The notes: a model not told the origin generated them from the letters alone. Counted from the first letter of the stretch, positions 54,166-64,000 are shown. The stretch is 64,000 bases of DNA from Vibrio rarus (GCF_024347075.1 NZ_AP024901.1:372001-436000), one strand, 5' to 3'. Numbers and translations are program-made.

Positions 54166-55692
54166 CTATTTATCTTCATCTTCTTCACTTTGTAGACGAC
54201 TCCACATCTGTGCACACTGAATCGCTTTTTTCCATCCGGCATAGCGCTGTTTGCGCTTCTTGTCATCACACTGCGGATAGTACCGCGTTTCAATTTCGCA
54301 CTTAGCGTCTAAATCCATAACATCTTTCCACACTCCCACCGTTAAACCGGCCAAAAAAGCCACGCCTAATGCCGTCGCTTCTGTCACTTGTGGTCGTTGC
54401 ACTTCACAATCAAGAATATCCGATTGAAATTGCATCAAAAAGTTATTCTTTGCCGCACCGCCATCCACTCTAAGACTCTCTAACTTAATGGCAGAATCGG
54501 CCTGCATAGCTTGAATAACATCGCAGGTTTGATAGGCAATACTTTCTAAAGTGGCACGCACAATATGCTCTGCGCTGGTACCTCGAGTCAGTCCCACCAT
54601 AGTGCCTCTGGCATAAGGGTCCCAATAAGGTGCCCCTAATCCAGTAAATGCCGGCACCACATAAACCCCATCGCAAGAATCCACTTTATTGGCGTAATAC
54701 TCAGAGTCTTTCGCTTCATTAAGTAAGCGCAATTCATCCCTTAACCACTGTACTGACGCCCCCGCCATAAACACCGCCCCTTCCAGCGCATAGCAAGGTT
54801 GACCATTTGCATCACAAGCCAATGTCGTCAGCAATCCATGTTGCGAGTCCACTTTGGTTTGACCGGTATTCATCAGCAAAAAACAGCCTGTACCATACGT
54901 GTTTTTTACCTGGCCTGAATCCACACAGCGATGACCAAATAAAGACGCTTGCTGATCCCCTGCAACGCCGGCAATAGCAATGCGTAAGCTTTCCCCTTCA
55001 CCAATACATGTCTCACCAAAATAACTAGAGGAGGCCTGCACCTCTGGCAGCATACACTTAGGAATACCAAATAACTCTAGGATCTGTTCATCCCACTGCA
55101 TGGTATTGATATTAAACATCATAGTACGAGAGGCATTGCTATAATCGGTGGCGTGCACCTTGCCGTGCGTTAATTTCCACATCAGCCAAGTATCTACAGT
55201 GCCAAACAGTAACTTGCTTTGTTCGGCCAAAACTCTAGCGCCTGGCACATTATCTAAAATCCATTTGATTTTACTGGCCGAGAAATAGGGATCTAAAACC
55301 AATCCTGTCGCTTGCTTTATGTACTCTTGCCAACCTTGTTGTTTCAACTCTTTACATAGAGCACTGGTACGGCGGCACTGCCACACAATGGCGTTATAGA
55401 CAGGTTTGCCCGTTTCTTTATTCCACACTATGGTGGTTTCTCTTTGGTTGGTAATGCCTAAAGCACACACCTGCTGCGGTGCAATAGCCAACTCGTCCAG
55501 TACATCTATAAGCGTAGAACGCTGTGAGGCATAGATCTCCATGGGATCATGCTCCACCCAACCCGTATGTGGATAATACTGAGTAAATTCTCTTTGTGAT
55601 GACGCCACAATATTGGCTTGGGCATCAAAAACAACCGCTCTTGAACTGGTGGTCCCTTGATCTAAGGCAATGATATAGGAGCCTGAAGTCAT
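54166..55692 (-). CDS. glpK: Glycerol kinase GlpK
   Basis: 508 residues. FGGY-family kinase that phosphorylates glycerol to glycerol-3-phosphate. Visible are [29 protein letters not shown], the adenosine-binding motif [18 protein letters not shown] and [13 protein letters not shown]. Full length. Glycerol facilitator and glpD are not in the window. Upstream is a 267-bp gap (55693-55959) without visible genes or repeats. Confidence 0.96.
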   Translation of the reverse strand: MTSGSYIIALDQGTTSSRAVVFDAQANIVASSQREFTQYYPHTGWVEHDPMEIYASQRSTLIDVLDELAIAPQQVCALGITNQRETTIVWNKETGKPVYNAIVWQCRRTSALCKELKQQGWQEYIKQATGLVLDPYFSASKIKWILDNVPGARVLAEQSKLLFGTVDTWLMWKLTHGKVHATDYSNASRTMMFNINTMQWDEQILELFGIPKCMLPEVQASSSYFGETCIGEGESLRIAIAGVAGDQQASLFGHRCVDSGQVKNTYGTGCFLLMNTGQTKVDSQHGLLTTLACDANGQPCYALEGAVFMAGASVQWLRDELRLLNEAKDSEYYANKVDSCDGVYVVPAFTGLGAPYWDPYARGTMVGLTRGTSAEHIVRATLESIAYQTCDVIQAMQADSAIKLESLRVDGGAAKNNFLMQFQSDILDCEVQRPQVTEATALGVAFLAGLTVGVWKDVMDLDAKCEIETRYYPQCDDKKRKQRYAGWKKAIQCAQMWSRLQSEEDEDK

Positions 55693-55959
55693 ATTAAATT
55701 CCTATCAATAATTAGGTATTGCGATCCATCTATTAAGATTGGCATAAAAACCAATATCGAGATGTGACCTGCTTTAGAACTTGTACCGCCCCCTCTTACA
55801 CAGCTACGCACCAATAAAGTGCAAGTAAAATAAACCGCTATGCTATATGGTGCATATTTCTTTTAGCCCTAACAATACTCCTTACAAAACAACAACTTAA
55901 ATTATGGCGCGGATTTTGCTTAATTAACAATACTAATGAGCTAATAAGGAAATGCCGTC

Positions 55960-57177
55960 ATGCAAGATACATTAACCGTCATTTTGGCTGGAGGAATGGG
56001 TTCTCGCCTTGCCCCTTTGACCCAAGATAGAGCAAAACCTGCCGTTCCCTTTGGTGGTAAATACCGCATCATCGATTTTACACTCAGTAACTGTTTGCAC
56101 TCTGGATTACGACGCTTATTAGTGCTCACTCAATATAAATCTCATTCGCTACAAAAACACCTACGCGATGGGTGGTCCATTTTTAACCCAGAGTTAGGGG
56201 AATACATCACCGCCGTGCCTCCCCAAATGCGCAAAGGGGAAACTTGGTACGAAGGCACAGCAGACGCTATCTATCAAAACTTATGGCTACTATCACGCAG
56301 CGAAGCCAAACATGTTGTGGTACTCTCTGGTGACCATATTTATCGTATGGACTACAAACCCATGCTAAAGCAGCATAAAGACACGGGAGCGGCATTAACC
56401 ATCGCCTGTATGGAAGTGCCCGTTACCGAAGCCAGCGCCTTTGGCGTCATGGATACCGATACCCATCACCGTATTATCTCTTTTCTCGAAAAACCCCACA
56501 CGCCACCGACTTTAGCTGACGATCCAAATAAAAGTTTGGCCTCTATGGGCATTTACATATTTAGTATGGATGCCTTAGTTGAAGCACTAGAGCAAGATGC
56601 TGTCATTGACAGTTCGAGCCACGATTTTGGCCACGATATCATTCCCAAACTGATTGATACCCAGAGCGTGTATGCTTATCGATTTGGTTCTGAACAAGGG
56701 CGTGTGTCCCAAGATACCTACTGGCGAGATGTGGGTACCATTGACTCTTTCTATCAAGCTAATATGGATTTATTAGATCCCGTTCCCCCCATCGATCTTT
56801 ATCAAGATGATTGGGGCATTCGCTCCTACGAGCGCCAGCGTCCACCATCACGAACCGTTCCTTCGGTGACCGGCAATCAAGGGATTTCTATTAATTCAAT
56901 TGTGGCCAATGGCGTCGTCATTAGTGGCGGCTCGGTGCAGCGCTCCATTTTATCGTCCAATGTAAAAGTGGGGGATGGCGCAACGATCATGAACAGTATT
57001 TTATTTGATGAGGTTAAAATAGGCGAACATTGCCAGCTTAAAAACTGCATTATCGACAAGCATGTGTCTGTGCCCAATGGTACGAAAATTGGCTATGATA
57101 AACAGTATGATAGCGAACGTTTCACTATTTCAGAACAAGGCATTGTTGTGGTTCCTGAAGGGTATCGCTTCGATTAA
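55960..57177 (+). CDS. glgC: Glucose-1-phosphate adenylyltransferase GlgC
   Basis: 405 residues. Makes ADP-glucose from glucose-1-phosphate and ATP, the committed step of glycogen synthesis. Nucleotidyltransferase motif ILAGGMGSRLAPLTQDRAKPA, substrate motif VLSGDHIYRMDY, and a left-handed beta-helix C-terminus with hexapeptide repeats. AAGGAAAT precedes the start. glgA is not nearby. Confidence 0.95.
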   Translation: MQDTLTVILAGGMGSRLAPLTQDRAKPAVPFGGKYRIIDFTLSNCLHSGLRRLLVLTQYKSHSLQKHLRDGWSIFNPELGEYITAVPPQMRKGETWYEGTADAIYQNLWLLSRSEAKHVVVLSGDHIYRMDYKPMLKQHKDTGAALTIACMEVPVTEASAFGVMDTDTHHRIISFLEKPHTPPTLADDPNKSLASMGIYIFSMDALVEALEQDAVIDSSSHDFGHDIIPKLIDTQSVYAYRFGSEQGRVSQDTYWRDVGTIDSFYQANMDLLDPVPPIDLYQDDWGIRSYERQRPPSRTVPSVTGNQGISINSIVANGVVISGGSVQRSILSSNVKVGDGATIMNSILFDEVKIGEHCQLKNCIIDKHVSVPNGTKIGYDKQYDSERFTISEQGIVVVPEGYRFD

Positions 57178-57180
57178 GCG

Positions 57181-57549
57181 TCACCAAATCAACCCTTGGG
57201 GATCTTGCTCTACTTCTTTCATCAAACGATGCAATGGATTCCCAAGAGATGACTCATTGGCATGCAACCGTGCAGGATAGGCATGCCAGCCTTCAAACAT
57301 TTCATAAGGATCTCGATGCGCCACCAGTAAGTGCCACTGCGTATCTAAACACACTATTTTCGCCACCAGATATCGATAGTCCGCCTGGCTAGAGTCGAGC
57401 TTAAAGCAGCTGTGGTAAAACTCAATGCCGTTATCCACTAATTCAAACTCCGCCTTAGCCAACTCAACACAGACACTGTGATTTCGAGACTGGCAAGTAT
57501 CCCCCGCCAGTTTAATTAATTGATGCTGCTCTATCTCAGATAACGCCAT
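57181..57549 (-). CDS. Small conserved protein, DUF3024-like
   Basis: 122 residues from ATG 57549 with GAGG before it. Cytoplasmic and rich in aromatic residues; DYRYLVAKIVCLDTQWHLLVAHRDPYEMFEGWHAYP could be a DUF3024 core, though I am not sure. Its stop is 4 bases from the glgC stop on the opposite strand. Confidence 0.5.
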   Translation of the reverse strand: MALSEIEQHQLIKLAGDTCQSRNHSVCVELAKAEFELVDNGIEFYHSCFKLDSSQADYRYLVAKIVCLDTQWHLLVAHRDPYEMFEGWHAYPARLHANESSLGNPLHRLMKEVEQDPQGLIW

Positions 57550-57718
57550 TAGTAACCTCAACATGACTTGCTAAGTTTTGCCACGCAAAAAAATATGCCA
57601 AAAATAAATTCAATCATAGCGCAACAATTGGCTCATATTGTCCGCCAATGTCACAGGCCTGTAACACAAGCCTCTTACTCTATGCAGATATTTAATTATA
57701 GTTTGAAGAAGGACAGTT

Positions 57719-58552
57719 ATGTTTAAAGTGATCACTATGGCAGCCATGGCCTTGACACTTATTACCACTCATGTACAAGCAGCAGAAGTCAATGTCAGTG
57801 GCTCCACTTCCGTTGCTCGCGTAATGGACATTTTGGCGGAAAACTTTAACAACACCCACAGTGATACCTTTATCGCAGTACAAGGTGTAGGTTCTACCGC
57901 AGGGGTGACTTTAGTAAAAAATAACGTCGCACATTTAGGTATGAGCTCAAGACTGCTTACTGAGCGTGAATATAAAGACAACTTGATTGTAAAGCAGTTC
58001 GCTTATGACGGTTTAGCCGTAGTCGTTAACCAGCAAAATAGTGTAACTAACATTACCCGTGAGCAACTGTATAACATCTATACGGGCAAAATTACCAATT
58101 GGAAAGAGTTAGGGGGTCAAGATCGAGCCATTGCCGTCGTCACCCGTGAAACCTCATCGGGCTCTCGCTTTGCCTTTGAAAATCAAGTGGGATTAACTCG
58201 CGTACTCAACGACCGCCGAGTCTCCACCATCGATCCCAAAAGCCTAGTGGTGAGCACCAATAGCATGATGAAAACCCTCATTAGTGATAACCCACAAGCC
58301 ATTGGTTTTATCAGTATGGGATCCATTGATGCTTCTGTTAAACCGCTCAATTTTGATGGGATTGTGCCTAATTCTACCAACCTGTTAAATAAGAAGTACG
58401 AACTGGCTCGCCCATTCCTTATTTTTTATCATCCACAAATGAACAACCCAAAAGCTCTGGAGTTTGCTAAGTACGTCACCTCTAAAGAGGCTCGCGCCAT
58501 TGTGGAAAACCAAGGCTATACCCCGTTTGTTAATTATACCCAACCACAGTAA
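57719..58552 (+). CDS. PstS-type phosphate-binding protein
   Basis: 277 residues. Exported binding protein with signal peptide (ends near VQAAE). Phosphate-binding motifs SGSTSVARVMDILAENF, GVGSTAGVT, MSSRLLTEREY and the RETSSGSRFAFENQ loop. No pstCAB genes follow. It may be a free-standing paralogue, as is common in Vibrio, used in phosphate sensing or uptake. The final codons and stop fall in repeat family B, copy 2. Confidence 0.88.
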   Translation: MFKVITMAAMALTLITTHVQAAEVNVSGSTSVARVMDILAENFNNTHSDTFIAVQGVGSTAGVTLVKNNVAHLGMSSRLLTEREYKDNLIVKQFAYDGLAVVVNQQNSVTNITREQLYNIYTGKITNWKELGGQDRAIAVVTRETSSGSRFAFENQVGLTRVLNDRRVSTIDPKSLVVSTNSMMKTLISDNPQAIGFISMGSIDASVKPLNFDGIVPNSTNLLNKKYELARPFLIFYHPQMNNPKALEFAKYVTSKEARAIVENQGYTPFVNYTQPQ

Positions 58553-58681
58553 TTAAGTGATCAGAAATAGCGCAGGAAAAATGCTCGAAAACAAGGCAGA
58601 ATTTTTCCATAAGTCGTTATTCTACAATCAAAAATTATAACGCAGTTATCGAGTATTGTAACAAGCTAGAATGACCCGTTA
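58545..58681 (+). repeat. Repeat family B, copy 2
   Basis: 137 bp, same order and orientation as 41589-41724, with scattered changes. It starts at the stop region of the PstS-like gene (CACAGTAATTAAGTG). Confidence 0.85.
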
Positions 58682-58731
58682 TTTAGTACGATAGGTATGA
58701 CTACAATTGGCATTAAAAAATAATGTCATAA

Positions 58732-58765
58732 AAAAAGCCAAACGTCGCATAACGTTTGGCTTTTT
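58732..58765. terminator. Bidirectional terminator
   Basis: AAAAAGCCAAACGT and ACGTTTGGCTTTTT form a long stem around cgcata or similar. It serves the PstS-like gene and the MaoC gene. Confidence 0.93.
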
Positions 58766-58783
58766 ATGATTTGGGCTAATCGG

Positions 58784-59470
58784 TTAAAAATACAATCGGA
58801 TCACGGACTCAGCAACACATGCTGGTCTGCGTACCCCTTCTATCTCTACCTTTAATTCACGGGTTATTTCCAAACCTTTTTGAATGGGGGTCACTTTCAA
58901 TAGACTACTACGAGCACGGATATTGCTTCCCACTCTTACCGGATACGGGAATCGGACACTGTTCATCCCCATATTGACGGTCACTTTTGCCGTTGGGAAC
59001 AACGGTTTTTCCGGATCAACGGCATCGGATAAACGCGGTAACAAGGCTAAAGTTAAAAATCCATGGGCAATGGTGCTCTTGAAAGGCGATTCTTGCTGCG
59101 CTCTTTCAGGATTAGTATGGATCCACTGCATGTCTTCGGTCACTTTACCAAACGCATCCACACGCTCTTGGTTAATTTCAAACCATTCGCCAACATGCAG
59201 TTCTTCACCCAATTTTTGCGACAATTCCAAATACAGCGCTTCCGCTGCGGGATTCATCTCAATGGTATCTTTAACAGGATTATCGACTTCTTCATTCACC
59301 GCTGGCGACTGAAAATCTTTGCCCCATGAGCGAAACAAGTGCTGCGCATGGGCGCGATTCACCAATTCACTCCAGTATTCTCTAAGAGATGGGGACATCC
59401 TATCCATAAACTCCGTATGATGTCTCGAAAGAGATCCTCGTTTGTGTTTAAGAATATCAACAACTTTCAT
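58784..59470 (-). CDS. MaoC-family (R)-hydratase
   Basis: 228 residues. Hot-dog-fold dehydratase with a C-terminal MaoC domain (about 80-225): FGKVTEDMQWIHTNPERA (catalytic D and H), HGFLTLALLPRL and MGMNSVRFPYPVRVG. The N-terminal 70 residues form a helical extension (SLREYWSELVNRAHAQHLFRSWG) that is known for MaoC proteins of Vibrio. Probably (R)-specific enoyl-CoA hydratase or a related step; substrate unknown. Confidence 0.85.
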   Translation of the reverse strand: MKVVDILKHKRGSLSRHHTEFMDRMSPSLREYWSELVNRAHAQHLFRSWGKDFQSPAVNEEVDNPVKDTIEMNPAAEALYLELSQKLGEELHVGEWFEINQERVDAFGKVTEDMQWIHTNPERAQQESPFKSTIAHGFLTLALLPRLSDAVDPEKPLFPTAKVTVNMGMNSVRFPYPVRVGSNIRARSSLLKVTPIQKGLEITRELKVEIEGVRRPACVAESVIRLYF

Positions 59471-59646
59471 GCACGCTCCAGTGAAGCTAAACTAGCCATA
59501 ACTCGGCAATTTTGAACTAAATCACACTTTAACTCAATACGTAGACATCTACTTCGCGGTAAAAATACCAATAAAAACTGCACTTTACCCTAAAATCTGA
59601 CTCTATCTCATGTTTTTTTTAAAATTATTCAATAATCCATGGAAAA

Positions 59647-60342
59647 TTATAGTAAAAAACAACGCATATACACAAAACTTGGCTGTGTAGTTAAGCGTAA
59701 ATAGGTCTCAGGATCCCTATCGGCGATCTCCGGCGAGGGTGCCCCTTCCGACAGTTGTGATACCACAAAACCTGCGTCATGTATGGCGGCAAACAAATCT
59801 TGTAAGCTTCTTCTGTAGTAACTTACCGGCAGTGGTTTACCAATGGTGTCCCACAGCTCACTAATGTGTTCTAAAGCAAAATAATTACCGCTAGGGGAGA
59901 CAGCAAAATCATTTAATGGATGGTGAGTGGAAAAAACCCATTGTCCACCGGGCTTTAATACGCGTTTGATCTCTTTGAATAAAGCGGTGATATCTTCAAT
60001 ATAATGAATCACTAAAGGGGCAATAACCCAATCATAAGTTCCCTCCTCTTCATTAGGCAATCCCGCGGATAGATCCTGTACGTAGGCATGATGTGGCTGG
60101 ATATTAGCGTTAACAAGCTCAATCATCTGCGGTGACAAATCAACGCAAGTAACCACACCACCCTGGCTCTGTATCGCCTTAGCATGCTCTCCCGAACCGC
60201 AACCTAAATCCAGTACCTTTTGTTGAGGCTGAATATCTAATAACGATAAGGTTGTTGGCCGCTCTAAATGAGCGTTATAGATGTTATTCTTGACCACCTT
60301 GGCATACTCTGTGGCATGAGTTGTGTACATAGGGTTACTCAC
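59647..60342 (-). CDS. Class I SAM-dependent methyltransferase
   Basis: 231 residues. Rossmann methyltransferase: motif I VLDLGCGSGEHAKAI, acid VTCVDLSPQM, post-I DWVIAPLVIHYIEDITALFKEIKRVLKPGGQWVFSTHHPL. The C-terminus (RSLQDLFAAIHDAGF) fits the Methyltransf_11/UbiE-like group. Cytoplasmic, substrate unknown. Three bases separate it from the protease gene, so they are likely cotranscribed. Confidence 0.9.
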   Translation of the reverse strand: MSNPMYTTHATEYAKVVKNNIYNAHLERPTTLSLLDIQPQQKVLDLGCGSGEHAKAIQSQGGVVTCVDLSPQMIELVNANIQPHHAYVQDLSAGLPNEEEGTYDWVIAPLVIHYIEDITALFKEIKRVLKPGGQWVFSTHHPLNDFAVSPSGNYFALEHISELWDTIGKPLPVSYYRRSLQDLFAAIHDAGFVVSQLSEGAPSPEIADRDPETYLRLTTQPSFVYMRCFLL

Positions 60343-60345
60343 ACT

Positions 60346-62706
60346 TTATTTCCTTAACGCGTTTAATTTGGCTTGGGCTATCCCATAGATAGTATCAATA
60401 GGGTAACTGCCTTCATCACTAACAATCCCCGCATCCTTACCAGTAAACAACTTAATGGCTTGCGCCACATGCTCAATGGCCCAAATATGGAAAGTGCCCT
60501 TTTCCACCGCTTCAACAATATCGGCGCGCAGCATCAAATTATGCACATTTGATTGTGGAATGACGACCCCTTGGCTATCTAAACGCCCCTTAATTTTACA
60601 CACATCAAAAAAACCTTCGATTTTCTCGTTAACCCCGCCAATGGGTTGCGCTTCGCCAAACTGATTCATTGAACCGGTAATGGCAATGTCTTGTCGGTTG
60701 GCTTGTTTAGAAAATGCCGACACTACCGCGCAAAATTCGGCCATACTGGCGCTGTCGCCATCCACTCCACCATAAGATTGCTCAAAGGTGATATGAGTGG
60801 TGAGCGGGATTTTTGCGGTTTTACCAAATACCGAAGAGAGATAAGCGGATAAAATCATCACCCCTTTGGAGTGGATGCTTCCCCCAAGATCGACATTACG
60901 CTCAATATCAATCACTTCTCCACTGCCAAAAGAGGTGGTGGCGGTGATGCGATTAGGCGCACCAAACATATGATCGCTGGTGCTCAGCACAGACAAAGCA
61001 TTCACCTGCCCTACGGCTTCCCCTTGGGTATGAATTAAGGTGGTGCCATTAACAAAGGTTTCCATAACACTTTCTTGTAAACGGCTCACGCGAGAAAGTT
61101 GATTACGCAAGGCCTTTTCTACATGCGTGCCACGGATAATATTGGCTCTAGCGGTTCTGGCGATGTAGTTTGCCTCCCGCAATAAGTTGGCAATATTGGC
61201 GGAATGCAATGAGATTTTATTTTGGTCTCCGGCCAGACGAGAGCTGTGTTCAATAATGCGTGCAATGGCTTTTTTATCGCAATGAAGCAGTTTATTGTCG
61301 TGCACTATACTGGAAATAAACCGTGTATAATGCAGTTCCGAGTCCGTATCTCGTGGCATTTCATCTTCAAAATCGGCGGTGACTCTAAACAACTCAGCAA
61401 ATTCAGGATCGTAATGCTGCAACAATTGGTAGGTTCGATAATCACCAAACAAAATAATTTTTACATCTAATGGAATAGGCTCAGGATCTAAAGAAACCGC
61501 ACCTGTCATAGTTACTTGCTTCTCAAGGGCGGTTAAGCTCAACTCCCTCGATCGCAAGGCACGTTTCAATCCGTCCCAAACATATGGCTGCTCTAGCACT
61601 TTTACCGCATCCATTAATAACACGCCACCATTGGCTTTATGTAATGCCCCCGCTCGAATCAAAGAGAAATCCGTAAACACTGTCCCTTTAAACGTTGCCG
61701 TTTCCACATAGCCAAATAACGAGTGATAATTGGGGCTTTCTTCAACAATAATCGGCAAACTCTCTTTAGGTTGAGAAACCAATACATTCACTTTGTAGCG
61801 GCGTGGCAGTTTTTTATCTAAGGATGCGGTAGCGATTTCCCCTTGCTCATTGCTCTCTTCTAAAAAGATATCGACGTTTTCCACTATGTCTGCTTGCAAG
61901 TCTGCTAAGTGCTGCTTAATAACCCCATGTTTTTTATACTTTACACGCAACGCTTTGATAAAATGCCCTATCACCTCTAAGGTCACATCCGCATTCAGCT
62001 TTTGGATTTTATCTGTGTACTCTTCTTCCCATTCGGTGAGATCACGAATGATGTGGCGCAAGGCGATTTCAAGGTTATCTATGGTTTTTTCAAAGCTTGC
62101 CTGAGTCTTTTTATCTAGTTGCTCAAACGACTCTTCCGTATAAGGTTCTTCCCCATTTAACGCCACAAACTGATAGTCACCTTGATTGGTCACCGTCAAG
62201 CTAATACTTTTCTGTTTGGCTTGTTTGGTTAATGCTTCTAAGGCAAGGCTTTGCTTTTTCGCTAATTGATTTTTGAGCCTATCCGCACGGGAAAAGTACA
62301 TCTCATTATCGAAAGCTAATGGGATTCCTTTGAGCAATTTGGTCATGAGTTTTTCGAGATCAACCCGTAGACTTTGCCCCACCCCGCGAGGCAATTTGAG
62401 AACTTTTGGAATACGAATATCCTCAAAATTCGCCACATAACACCAATCATAAAGTTCATGTAAATCAAAGGGGTGGCGTTTTAGGTAGCGTAAAATCATG
62501 GTGCGCTTACCCAATCCATTGCGGCCAATGGCGTAGATATTGTAGCCTTTTTCACGAATGGACATGGCAAATTCTACCGCCGATTGCGCTCTTTCTTGCC
62601 CAACAATTTCATCTATGGGGGGCACATCTTTGGTGGATTTACAGGAGAATTCATCCAGCGATGCTTCGCGGTAGAGTGCTTGCGGGCTTAAAGACGTTGT
62701 AGCCAT
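60346..62706 (-). CDS. LonB-type AAA+ protease
   Basis: 786 residues from ATG 62706 with GAGGTG before it. AAA module with a Walker A-like GRNGLGKRTM, a coiled insertion (about 170-260), a LON-type sensor region, and a C-terminal Lon protease domain with the Ser/Lys dyad (GGVDGDSASMAEFCAVVSAFSK and GEAQPIGGVNEKIEGFFD). Resembles E. coli YcbZ/LonH and LonC types, not housekeeping Lon. Its substrates are unknown; probably cytoplasmic stress or quality control. Confidence 0.92.
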   Translation of the reverse strand: MATTSLSPQALYREASLDEFSCKSTKDVPPIDEIVGQERAQSAVEFAMSIREKGYNIYAIGRNGLGKRTMILRYLKRHPFDLHELYDWCYVANFEDIRIPKVLKLPRGVGQSLRVDLEKLMTKLLKGIPLAFDNEMYFSRADRLKNQLAKKQSLALEALTKQAKQKSISLTVTNQGDYQFVALNGEEPYTEESFEQLDKKTQASFEKTIDNLEIALRHIIRDLTEWEEEYTDKIQKLNADVTLEVIGHFIKALRVKYKKHGVIKQHLADLQADIVENVDIFLEESNEQGEIATASLDKKLPRRYKVNVLVSQPKESLPIIVEESPNYHSLFGYVETATFKGTVFTDFSLIRAGALHKANGGVLLMDAVKVLEQPYVWDGLKRALRSRELSLTALEKQVTMTGAVSLDPEPIPLDVKIILFGDYRTYQLLQHYDPEFAELFRVTADFEDEMPRDTDSELHYTRFISSIVHDNKLLHCDKKAIARIIEHSSRLAGDQNKISLHSANIANLLREANYIARTARANIIRGTHVEKALRNQLSRVSRLQESVMETFVNGTTLIHTQGEAVGQVNALSVLSTSDHMFGAPNRITATTSFGSGEVIDIERNVDLGGSIHSKGVMILSAYLSSVFGKTAKIPLTTHITFEQSYGGVDGDSASMAEFCAVVSAFSKQANRQDIAITGSMNQFGEAQPIGGVNEKIEGFFDVCKIKGRLDSQGVVIPQSNVHNLMLRADIVEAVEKGTFHIWAIEHVAQAIKLFTGKDAGIVSDEGSYPIDTIYGIAQAKLNALRK

Positions 62707-62892
62707 AGTCACCTCATGTAAGAAAGGGAAAATAGGATAACGAGGCAGTAATACCGCCAAGGTCCCATTGAGTGCGATAGTTAGCTTTAGTGTAATACTG
62801 ATACGGGCAATTTAATGTGACAAAGTGAGCTATTGGCCCTTATTGACCAATAGCTCCCTTGATGCATTGACTGCTAGTAAAGAACGCTCACC

Positions 62893-64000
62893 TTAACTGC
62901 CATCGTATTTGAACACTTGATTTTCAAACATCGCTGTCAGTAGATCTTTATCCGGATCGCCGCCATAATCCAATTGATTATTTAACCCTTTCACCACTAT
63001 TGACTGACTGTCAGCATCGGATGCCACATTGACCAGCACATCGTCGCTATCTTCAATCAAGGTAGCGGTGAGCTCTTGAGTATTGGCAAAGTTATCTAAT
63101 AGATCGTTCAGATCGGGCACTGAGCTAAGCTCATCTAACACCCCGAGCAAATCAATGCTGTCTCCTTCACTTAGGTCAAAATCGGTGATAACGTCTTGTT
63201 GACCGTTATCAACTTCTTGCCAAACAAACAGATCTTCCCCCTCGCCACCGGTAAGAATATCCGAGCCTAAACCGCCCAATAAGGTATCGTTGCCTGCTCC
63301 GCCAATAAGTTCATCGTCAAAATCGGAGCCGCGTAAGATGGAGTCTTGGTCGCCATCAACCACACTGCTCGCTTGCGTAGCCAGTGACGCATCCACATCC
63401 TCCCCATCACTAACAACAGCCACGGTATAATTCAAAGCACTCGATTGTGCTGAGATATTGGGATCGCTCTCCGTTGATACCGCCACTACATCAAAGGCAA
63501 TGGCAGCGCTTGGTAGCACCGTTGACTCTGTCACCACTATGCTTGCCTCACTAAGGGCGGCGGCATCTAAAATCCAACTTCCCACTTCGTTACCAGGCTG
63601 TACATTGCCGGACGTTGACTGCACCGATAAAGCGCTGTCTAAACCTCTCACCTCAATAGTCAGAGTTTCATCGGCATCGGATAATGCTGCCATCAACCCT
63701 AATAATGGGATCCCTCTCGAGATTAAGGCACTTTCCGATATCACCGTATTCAAACTGCGCTGAGAATCACTATTTAAGGTTAAGCTAGGTGCATTGGCGA
63801 CCGGTGTAATGGTAATCGGTACCGTATCACTGTCTTGTTTGTTGCTGTTATCCACATCATCAAAAATACCATTGTCATTAGTGGTCACCGTTAACTCTGC
63901 ACTATTAGTTCCTTGTGCATTGGTATAGAAAAGACCTTTGTCCGCATCCATCTCCGCCAGTACGGCATTGACTTCGGTAATGGGTCCCGTTAGCGTAATG
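62893..64000 (-). CDS. C-terminal part of a large RTX adhesin (partial)
   Basis: The open frame runs off the right edge; the visible 369 residues are the C-terminus. It shows part of a T1SS-143/VCBS-like repeat (LTGPITEVNAVLAEMDADKGL), another beta-repeat (VANAPSLTLNSDSQRSL), and an RTX nonapeptide set (GGAGNDTLLGGLGSDILTGGEGEDLFVW) followed by the C-terminal type I secretion signal (DVITDFDLSEGDSIDLLG). A LapA-type surface adhesin secreted by a T1SS is likely. The rest of the gene and its transporter are outside the window. Confidence 0.9.
   Translation of the reverse strand, partial: ITLTGPITEVNAVLAEMDADKGLFYTNAQGTNSAELTVTTNDNGIFDDVDNSNKQDSDTVPITITPVANAPSLTLNSDSQRSLNTVISESALISRGIPLLGLMAALSDADETLTIEVRGLDSALSVQSTSGNVQPGNEVGSWILDAAALSEASIVVTESTVLPSAAIAFDVVAVSTESDPNISAQSSALNYTVAVVSDGEDVDASLATQASSVVDGDQDSILRGSDFDDELIGGAGNDTLLGGLGSDILTGGEGEDLFVWQEVDNGQQDVITDFDLSEGDSIDLLGVLDELSSVPDLNDLLDNFANTQELTATLIEDSDDVLVNVASDADSQSIVVKGLNNQLDYGGDPDKDLLTAMFENQVFKYDGS

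Noticed and set aside
1..64000. CRISPR arrays, rRNA or tRNA genes
   Set aside because: No evenly spaced short direct repeats with unique spacers and no recognisable tRNA or rRNA sequences were seen by eye.

Overview
The window looks like a chromosomal segment of a marine Vibrionaceae bacterium, most likely Vibrio or a close relative. This rests on the gene families present: a periplasmic nitrite reductase, several alginate lyases, a thiamine salvage locus, GGDEF/EAL proteins, a LonB-type protease, DUF2750, and a very large RTX adhesin. It also rests on moderate-to-low GC and many short repeated sequences of a Vibrio-like kind. No database search was possible, so the genus is an inference.

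Layout. 1-2310: nrfA (cytochrome c nitrite reductase) behind a perfect FNR box, followed by a CcmI/NrfG-like TPR protein. 2248-4199: a pentapeptide-repeat remnant and a secreted ParB-like/inorganic pyrophosphatase fusion. 4371-28857: an accessory region about 24 kb long, punctuated by at least seven copies (plus partial and decayed ones) of a 136-bp element with imperfect terminal inverted repeats. All copies point the same way. They separate four modules: (a) macAB-baeSR-like efflux and two-component genes; (b) a large Ig-like lipoprotein next to phage-type regulators, one of which is broken; (c) a divergent locus with two PD-(D/E)XK proteins, an FtsZ-like GTPase, a second FtsZ-like protein without a nucleotide pocket, and a WYL regulator; (d) a four-gene lipoprotein/LpoB/FlgT-like operon. 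Two identical IS30-family elements (1089 bp) sit in the region, one inside a transcription terminator and one inside a decayed 136-bp repeat. Two pairs of long direct repeats (about 515 bp and about 365 bp) bound the modules, and one carries a copy of the thiE 3' end.

28820-35523: a TPP-riboswitch-controlled thiamine salvage operon (thiD, ABC transporter with two tandem THI5-like binding proteins, tenA, thiM, thiE). 35617-37889: five small secreted proteins in one operon, function unknown. 38190-41423: nitroreductase, LysR regulator, HlyD-type adaptor and partner membrane protein. 41837-46566: three PL7 alginate lyases (one periplasmic or secreted, two lipoproteins, one with a CBM32 domain) and a DUF2750 protein. 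46649-48045: RsuA-type pseudouridine synthase and a histidine phosphatase. 48241-52029: an AT-rich segment with two cyclic-di-GMP proteins and a secreted ClpP-like protein. 52093-62706: housekeeping and metabolic genes (MOSC protein, pyrC, glpK, glgC, PstS-like protein, MaoC hydratase, methyltransferase, LonB-like protease). 62893-64000: the C-terminal end of a large RTX adhesin that runs off the window.

The most interesting part is module (c). Its FtsZ pair, nucleases and WYL regulator are arranged like a defence or plasmid-interference locus. The partner keeps the FtsZ catalytic (T7) loop but not the GTP-binding half, which suggests a hetero-polymer or capped filament. The way the modules are delimited by same-direction 136-bp repeats is a second structure worth following up.
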